From Plotosus lineatus (taxonomy: Eukaryota > Chordata > Actinopteri > Siluriformes > Plotosidae), in the NCBI GenBank assembly GCA_024760905.1, contig CM045751.1:15539001-15603000 (forward strand): a stretch of DNA of 64,000 nucleotides, given 5' to 3'. The translations under genes were made by a program, and so were the position numbers. Each line of letters begins with the position of its first letter. Within the stretch, counting starts at the first letter, position 1. The notes beneath the pieces are model-generated. The model had not been told where the DNA came from. It did no database searches and saw only the letters and a program-made list of their open reading frames with translations. Below are positions 57,370-64,000 of this stretch, in pieces.

Positions 57370-57696
57370 ACCAAATGCTGATCCAAAGGTTGGGGGTTCG
57401 AGTCCCACTCTCCACAGGGTTGTCACTGTCCCCCCCCCAGTGCAGCTAACTGGGTTATCAAAGGCGGGCCATGTCTCTCACTGTCTATGGTGAGAGGCAT
57501 GTAAAAGAACCATTGCTGACTTTCGTAAAGAGTAGGCTGCAAAGTCGTCAGCGTGTTTCTGTCCCTTGCTAAAAAGGGTTGTGACAGGAAGGGCATCCGA
57601 CGTAAAAACCTCTGCCAAAATCAAACGTGCGAATCAAATGATTCGCTGTGGCGACTCCTGAGTAAAAGGGAAAAATGCTGAAAGGAAGACAGACAG
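57370..57696 (+). repeat. SINE type B, tail form 2, opposite orientation
   Basis: Starts within the head (CTGATCCAAAGGTTGGGGGT, TCGAGTCCCAC) and ends GAAAGGAAGACAGACAG. With 56565-56902 it forms an inverted repeat with arms of about 320 bp. Confidence 0.85.
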
Positions 57697-57819
57697 CATT
57701 TAAAAAAACATCTCAGCATCTAAAATAAATGACTAAAATGTCTCAAATGTAGCATCTGATGAACAAATCCATGAACAAATCTAACTTCCACATCTACAAA
57801 TTTACTATCTGAAACAGTC

Positions 57820-57945
57820 ATCATTCATTTTCTGAAGCACTTAGCTCTAATTAGGTTCTCGGGGAGGTCGGCACCAATCTCGGCCGACTCTGGATGAGGG
57901 CAGGGTACTTCCTGGGCAGCGCGCCAGGCCATTGCAGGGCATATC
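57820..57945 (-). repeat. SINE type A tail fragment
   Basis: CATTCATTTTCTGAAGCACT, TCTCGGGGAGGTCGGCACCA and GGGCAGGGTACTTCCTGGGC. Confidence 0.65.
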
Positions 57946-58084
57946 TGAAACATCTCTGTTAAAGCATCTAAAGATCTACAAGTAAACATTTTAGAAAGCC
58001 TTTGATAGCAAGTAGAACATTGAAAGAGCGAAAATTTGAAGCATCCGCTTTAGCTAACAAAACTAGATTTAGAATGAGGGCGAT

Positions 58085-58142
58085 TCATATTGTCCTTGTG
58101 GGCGACCTGATGCCCGCGGGCACCATGTTGGTCACCTCTGAT
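58085..58142 (-). repeat. hAT MITE end fragment
   Basis: GATGCCCGCGGGCACCATGT and TGGTCACCTCTGAT match the left end of 29838-30157 in reverse. Confidence 0.65.
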
Positions 58143-58262
58143 CTAAAGTATCTCAGTGTTGACATTTAAAATGACTTTTCACATCATATTTTAACAGTGT
58201 GGTGTCATTCATATAGGTTTCTTCAAACAATGTAGTCACCAATGATGCTGTTTTTGTTATTA

Positions 58263-59086
58263 CAGACACTGCCCGACTTATGTTTTAGTTCGGTTCTGGA
58301 AGGCTGAACGTAAGGTGAAAGGTGAAAAAAAAAAAGTAAGTTGTTACTGTATGTTCCAGTGATGTATGACGTTCATACTGTACTATACATTCATAAATAC
58401 GATTACCGTATCTCATAAAACACCCCTAAATCAATTATTATAAATATAACATTGTAAAATAATATCAAATATATCAAATAAATATCAACATTAATTTCAA
58501 ATAAATTAACTTCAAGCAAAATAATTTCAAATAGATACATCTTAATCAAATTCACTCATCAAATATCAAATACATTATCAAATATAACCTTTAACATTCT
58601 CTATGATGCGATCTTTCTGCTTGTAAATGGTTCCGATGGTCGACGGAGCCATTTGGAAGAAACGTGCAACATTCACATGTTTTTCACCACCAGCATCAAT
58701 TTTCTTGATAATAGCCATCTTCGTTTTTAACGAGATGGCCTGCTGCTTTTTCTGATTACCACGATCACGAGTAGGCTTACGCTTCTGACCAACCATATTT
58801 ACTTAGGATTACAAAAGTACGCAAAATTGTAAACACAAAGATCACAGAGACGAATTAACAAAAGGGTAACACACAGTGAACTGGGAATAAGGAGGGGCAC
58901 GTTCAGTCTGTCGTTTATAAACAATGGACGCAGCGTCATGCGGAAGTAACGTATTATGTCAGCGTACTACATAGGTATGTCTCGTACTACAGAGAGCACG
59001 CAAAACTCAAAATTTGACAGTTAGAAAAAAAAAAAAGTAAAATAAAAAATACGTAAAATGAATGAACATAAAGCGGGGAGTATACA
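58263..59086 (-). mobile_element. Tigger/pogo element relic (MVGQK family), 3rd copy
   Basis: Begins CAGACACTGCCCGACTTATG after TA and ends near GCGGGGAGTATA. It keeps the original HTH region, unlike the other two copies, so it is the better guide to the family's ancestral interior. Confidence 0.82.
58578..58796 (-). pseudogene. pogo-type transposase N-terminal HTH
   Basis: A 72-codon frame: MVGQKRKPTRDRGNQKKQQA, ISLKTKMAIIKKIDAGGEKH, VNVARFFQMAPSTIGTIYKQ and KDRIIENVKGYI. This is the CENP-B/pogo N-terminal DNA-binding domain (ISLK.K..II...D.G...VA..F.......T). The frame ends soon after and the DDE domain is absent. Confidence 0.85.
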
Positions 59087-59814
59087 GCATAGTTTTGCCG
59101 TTAAAGTAAAGATTGGTGGTAGTTATGAAGACTTAGTCACGTAAGACCTCCAGACTACCTGTGGGAACCTAAATGCACATTATTCTCTCATTTAGCTCTA
59201 CCCCAAAATACCTGGCTGTTGCAGTGAGGTAAAAAGGATATAACTACAGTTTTTACGTGACTGTTTCAGGTAACTCATGTCAGGGTATTAAGAAAATAGC
59301 CCCACAAAGGGTTCAATACCCTAACCCGCCACCCACATGCCATGTTATAAAAACTCGTCCCAAGATGGATACCAAAACTCGTGTAAGCGGTAATGGCGAT
59401 CTCGATTTAGTGCACTGAATGCAAATTTCAAAAAAAGTGGCCAGCTGAGGTGGCTACACTCGATATTACACCATGGCAAAAATCGATAGGTTTGATCGAT
59501 AGGTTTGTGTAATTACACAATCTCAACATCCACAACAAAAATGGTGATGATCAGTGATGGGGTTTTTAAGTTAGATGGATGGATGTTGTGCACGATGGCG
59601 AGGATTAAAAAGGCTGGGAGGTAAAAATGTGATCAATGAAGTGTGTTTCTGTCTCTGGAGAGTCACAAAGGCAAAGTCACCTGCGGACGAGCAGGAGAAA
59701 CGAATGATGAATGTTCCTCGAACGGATTTAATGGAATCCAGCTGGTTCATCTATCTATCTAGTGCCTGAGTCGTAGGACAACCATTGGCGATCCGCCATG
59801 AAGGATAACGCCCT
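59087..59814. other. Intergenic, nothing recognised
   Basis: No exon or transposon ends recognised. A short run of GGATGGATG precedes an unremarkable 64-codon frame at 59575-59769. Confidence 0.4.
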
Positions 59815-60090
59815 GGTTATCATCTTCATGGAGGTTTTCTTGGCAGGATTAGTGCAGTGGTTTGCCATCGCCTTCCGCACGATGCGAACCTATGGGCAAT
59901 TTAAAATGGCCAATTAACCCACTGTGCATGCCTTTGGATTGTGGGAGGAAACCGGAGCACCTAGAGGAAACCCACGTAAGCACGGGGAGAACATGCAAAC
60001 TCCACACAGAAACGCCCAGGCCGGGAATCGAACCCAGGCCTTCTTGCTGTGAGGCAGACGTGCTAACCACTACGCCACCGTGCCGCCAGC
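59815..60090 (-). repeat. SINE type A, well preserved
   Basis: On the - strand the head is GGCGGCACGGTGGCGTAGTG and GGTTCGATTCCCGGCCTG, followed by the body with GGTTTCCTCCCACAATCC. The tail is replaced by GATTAGTGCAGTGG..TTGCCATCGCCTTC. Confidence 0.78.
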
Positions 60091-60409
60091 TTGTTCATAG
60101 AATTAAAATAAAATAAAAAATAAAGTTAGTAGCTAAACAGCTAGTATGTGAAGGAAGAAATGTTCGACTTCAAAGTTTCTAGCTTGTTAATGCTACAGTA
60201 CTGTGAATATAAATGTAGCTGCTCAGTTGGTTGTTTGAAATATCAAGAATGTGCATGTTTTTTCAGAACTTAAACAGTAAGTTTGAATTTTCCTCAAGGG
60301 AAAACGTAGGATTATTTTCAGACACTGTGGATAAAGTAATTTCACCAATTTGAGCAAATGGGTGGGTTCATAATGTTCAGAAATTATCCTGAGTGTCAGC
60401 CTAACCATT

Positions 60410-60717
60410 GGGGCCGGTGGTGTAGTGGTTCGGGTGCTGTGCTCATGATCGGGAGGTTGTGTGTTCAAATCCCACTGAGACCCTCACTGTGCTAAGACCC
60501 CTGGGCAAGGTCTCAACCACTAGTGTGCCTCTGTTCACCCAGCAGTAATAAATGGGTACCAGTAAAAATATACTGGGAAGGTAACCTGCGATGGACTAGC
60601 GTCCCATCAAGGGGGAGTTGAACTCCTGGTCGCTTCACGCTACGGAAACCGGGGATAAGCACCGGCCTGATTAGCCATGAGGCTCGGGTGTAAAAACCCA
60701 ACAAACTTTACCTTTAC
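60410..60717 (+). repeat. tRNA-derived SINE, type C, copy 3
   Basis: Head GGGGCCGGTGGTGTAGTGGT, then GTGTTCAAATCCC. It has a 13-bp duplication CAGCCTAACCATT (60397-60409, 60718-60730). Confidence 0.92.
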
Positions 60718-60730
60718 CAGCCTAACCATT

Positions 60731-61189
60731 AGAAGTTGAATTTAAACCCCAATACCACAAATATGCCTTTTTGAAGCCGCTGAATAGGGTCAATGTCCTT
60801 CAACCACTCTAATATATCCCGTCTCATGTAGACTTCATGTCTTGTATAAAAAGCAATGAGTTGAAACACTGACCATGAGAATCCATCTGAGAAAGAACAA
60901 CCGATGGAGAAACACCCGCACAACCAAAACCCTCGCGGTATCATACAACAATCTGTTAAATATTTACGGTACCTTCCTGCTGCTCCTGTGCGCCTTGGAA
61001 ACAGCCGTTCATCAGGGTTTCCAAACCAGGCCACGCTGCTGATGTGTTTAATTGTTGCTTACACCTTGCGTTCAGATCATGTTGGGTTTCACACCATACA
61101 GCTGTATAAATAGTGTGAGTACTACTTCGTCCCTGTTTCCGTGGAAAATACATCATACTACTTTGCGCCAAAATAGAACTTGGGTAAGC
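60731..61189. other. Intergenic, nothing recognised
   Basis: A 101-codon reverse frame at 60729-61034 shows no family resemblance and no splice evidence. Confidence 0.4.
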
Positions 61190-61541
61190 TTTTTTCTTTT
61201 TCCCATTTTGGCTTTTTCCCTTTTTCAGGGGTCACCACAGTGAATCATCTGATTCGCATGTTTGATTTGGCATAGGTTTTACGTCGGATGCCCTTCCTGA
61301 CACAACCCTTTATTTAGCAAGGGGTAGAAACACACTGAAGGCTATGCAGCTACTTTTGTCGAAAGCCAGCAATGGTTCTTTTACACCTCACACCATAGAC
61401 AGTGAGCGACATGACCAGCCTTTGATAACCCAGTTAGCTGCACTGGGGGGACAGTGACAACCCTGTGGAGAGTAGGACTCAAAACCCCCAACCTTAGGAT
61501 CAGCGATCCAGTGCCCTTTGTCATCAGGCCACCACTGCCCC
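61190..61541 (-). repeat. SINE type B, tail form 2
   Basis: TTTTTCAGGGGTCACCACAG, TGAATCATCTGATTCGCATG ... CATCAGGCCACCACTGCCCC. Full length, moderately diverged. Confidence 0.85.
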
Positions 61542-61797
61542 AGAAGTCTGACAAGAAATAAAACCCTCACCGTATCCAACAGCGGGAAAAGCTGGTGACT
61601 GAGTGACTGTTTATAACGTGAATAACCACTAACTTGATTTTTGGACGTTTCATCAGCTGACATGGACAAAGTGTATGTTGCATCATCCTAAAATTTATGT
61701 TAAATAAATGTGTAGTCATAGTCAATATCTCTGGCAGTGTAGTATGATAATGGAGTTACTTTTACTATCCTGAAGTTGAACCTTTTCCCTGAAGCTT

Positions 61798-61829
61798 ATT
61801 ATTATTATTATTATTATTATTATGGTTAC

Positions 61830-61862
<33 letters not shown>
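61798..61862. repeat. (ATT)n microsatellite
   Basis: About 20 ATT units with one short interruption (ATGGTTACT). Confidence 0.95.
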
Positions 61863-61865
<3 letters not shown>

Positions 61866-61944
61866 TCTTTGTCAACATTATCTTATGCTTGTTCTGGGGT
61901 AGGGTTGTGGGGGCAGCAGCCTAAGCAGTGAGGTCCGGACATCA

Positions 61945-62179
61945 ACATTTAAGATTCTAGACTCTTTATTGTTGTTCTGTTCACACATAATGAAAAATTT
62001 ACACGAGGCTCTTAGCGTTAACAGGTGCAAACATGTTAAAAAGGTGCAAACGAACCAATAAACTGCAATTAACACTGTCAAGAGCAGAATATGAACAAGC
62101 AATTCTGTACATTAAATTTTCAGTAAAAATATAAAACATGAATGTATACTCAGTACCTATGAACGAGAACTGAACACTG

Positions 62180-62262
<83 letters not shown>

Positions 62263-62264
62263 TG

Positions 62265-62304
<40 letters not shown>

Positions 62305-62339
62305 CAATGTATGTATATATATATATATATACATTGTAT

Positions 62340-62398
<59 letters not shown>

Positions 62399-63240
62399 CA
62401 AACATATACATTGAGGCATTGTGAAATTGAATAAATAAATAGTAACTGTCAGGTGGATAAATCAGAATGTAGATGGGGTAAAGTGCAGCAGTGCAATACA
62501 GTCGTGGAGTTTGTGGGTTCAATGTTCTTTAACAAAGAACTTGTGTGTGTGTGTGTGTGTGTGTCAGTAGAGGAGGGTTGTGTGTGTGTGACTGCAAGGG
62601 GATGGGGGTGATGGTTTTCACCACACTGGGTTAAAAGCTGTTTTTCAATCTAGTCTTGATGTTTCTGTACCACTTTCCTGAAGGAAGTGGTACAAACAGT
62701 CCATTTCCCGAATGTGTGGGATCCGTCGTGATGCGACTGGCCTTCTTCTGGACCCGGACAGCATATATTGTGTCCAGATCTGGTAGATGGCAGCCCATGA
62801 TTCCCTGGGCAGTTCTTACCACACGGACCAAGTCCTATCTGTCCTTACCAGTGTAGCAGCAGTACCACACCATTACACCGAGACAGAATATTGAGTAACT
62901 GAGAGGAGAGGCCAGTATATTTCAGCCTGCTGAGGAAGAAAAGTCTTTGTTCGGTCTTCTTCACTGGTGTTAACAAGTGTTAGGTTGTAAGGTGTTAACA
63001 GTCCAGGACAGGTCAGATGAAATGTCACCACCTCCCCATGAATACAAGGAGTAGCATGCTCTGTCTTACTGGTCCTCCTATAATCCACTATGACCTCCTT
63101 GGTTCTTGATGGTGTTCAGAATGAGGTTATTAGTTGAGCACCAGTTTATCAGGTGCTGAATCTCCTTTCTGTAGCAGGTCTCATCATTGTCTACCACACA
63201 GTGGTGTCATTGGCAAACTTCACCAACATGTTTGTGGAGT
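61945..63240 (-). mobile_element. L2-like LINE, 3' part
   Basis: Read downward from 63240: VKFANDTTVW (cf. FADDTTV, RT catalytic box), RTKEVIVDYRRTSKTEHAT (cf. KTKEMVVDFRR) at about 63090; RVVRTAQGIMGCHLPDLDTI at 62830; PSGKWYRNIKTRLKNSF at 62670; then a 3' UTR with microsatellites, ending near 61945 in TCTAGACTCTTTATTGTTGT on the + strand. The Asp-Asp pair is changed to Asn-Asp and frames are broken. Confidence 0.7.
62182..62395. repeat. (TA)n array with palindromic interruptions
   Basis: Three TA tracts separated by ATACATTGTATTTATATA and its reverse complement. The whole array is nearly self-complementary and probably hairpin-forming. Confidence 0.92.
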
Positions 63241-64000
63241 GGATAGCAGAGCTCTTCCCAGCCACGTCCTCCAACTCTTCTGGGAAGACACAAAGTCGTT
63301 CTCAGACCAGCCAGGAGACATAGTTCCTCGAGTATGTTCTGAGTCATCCCCACTGTCTCTTACCAGCTGGACATGCCTGAAACACCACATCAGCGAGGTG
63401 TTCAGATGGCCGAGCCACCTCAACTGTCTCCTGTCAACGCGGATGAGCAGCGGTTCTATTCCAAGTTCCTTCCAGATGACAGAACTTCTAACCCTATCTC
63501 TAAGGGAGAGCCATGCCACCCTGCGAAGGGAGCTCATAGCTGCTTGTATCTACGATCTTGTTCTTTCAGTTACTACCTAAAAGCTCAGCTCCGTCTTCAC
63601 CATGACGGACCGGTACAAGCTTCGCTTTACAGCAGATGCTGCAGTAATTTGCCTGTCGATCTCTCGCTCCATTCTTCCCTAACTCATGAACAAGATCCTG
63701 AGATACTTAAATTCCTCCACTTGGGGCAAGACCTCATTCCAGCCCAAGAGGGTACATTTCACCCTTTTCTGATTGAGAACCATAGCCTCGGATTTGGAGG
63801 TGCTGATTCTGATCCTGGCCGTCTCGCGCTCAGAGGCAAATTTCTCCAGCAAGAGCTGGAGGTCCCGGTTTGATGAAGCTAAAAGGACAACAGCCACAAA
63901 ATCCAGGGATGAGATCATTTGACCACCAAACCAGAACCCCTTAACCCCTTGTCTGTGCCAAAGAATTATGAACAACCAGGGGCAAAGTCCAACCAGTTAT
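63241..64000 (-). mobile_element. LINE fragment at window edge
   Basis: Same LINE type as 13305-17225. From the right edge downward: SLDFVAVVLLASSNRDLQLL, RIRISTSKSEAMVLNQKRVK and LPQVEEFKYLRILFMS (RT thumb side), then VAWLSLRDRVRSSVIWKELG and IEPLLIRVDRRQLRWLGHL, ending at the ORF C-terminus. The catalytic FADD box is lost (DFVAV). It directly abuts the L2-like element at about 63240. Confidence 0.8.

Noticed and set aside
62182..62395. TA-rich near-palindrome as a replication origin
   Set aside because: It is a simple TA microsatellite with a duplicated interruption; nothing else supports an origin.

Overview
The window is repeat-dense vertebrate DNA, most likely from a teleost fish. The genes are split by introns. 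Three unrelated tRNA-derived SINE types recur throughout, together with Tc1/mariner, Tigger/pogo, hAT and piggyBac-like DNA transposons, LINE fragments and long TA/TG/GATA microsatellites. No prokaryotic gene, CRISPR array, rRNA or free-standing tRNA gene is seen. Names rest on recognising translated exons by eye; no search was run.

Three host genes are supported, all on the + strand. (1) At 636-1140 are the last two visible coding exons of an eIF4G-type gene. They encode the end of an MA3 domain and then a stop codon where the family normally continues to the W2 (MNK-binding) domain. (2) At 7650-10625 is HSBP1, encoding a 77-residue heat shock factor binding protein in three coding exons. 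Its second intron has the ends and branch site of a minor-spliceosome (U12) AT-AC intron. (3) At about 33.4-50.2 kb is KMT5B (SUV420H1), the H4K20 methyltransferase. Nine coding exons join in frame to 781 codons plus stop, including a 20-nt exon that encodes the NHDCxPNCK core of the SET domain.

Layout: 1-1140 eIF4G end; 1.1-7.5 kb repeats (Tc1 MITE, LINE, SINEs, a palindromic hAT MITE and a minisatellite); 7.6-10.6 kb HSBP1 with a hAT element in its AT-AC intron; 10.8-17.2 kb a ZBED5-like hAT relic, a Tigger-like MITE and a long reverse-strand LINE holding a nested hAT; 17.2-21.2 kb mostly unassigned sequence with one long palindrome; 21.2-33.3 kb a near-complete Tc1 element, a second Tc1 carrying a nested TTAA-flanked MITE, SINEs and a Tigger MITE; 33.3-50.3 kb KMT5B, whose introns hold several Tigger-type elements; 50.8-64 kb Tc1 relics, two Tigger relics, SINEs and two LINE fragments at the right edge.

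The genes are not co-regulated in any visible way. They act in translation initiation, heat-shock-factor attenuation and heterochromatin methylation. I found no convincing new multi-gene system. The best leads are the HSBP1 AT-AC intron, the KMT5B microexon, the truncated eIF4G C-terminus, one SINE head joined to three different tails, and several insertions whose target duplications give a relative order of events.
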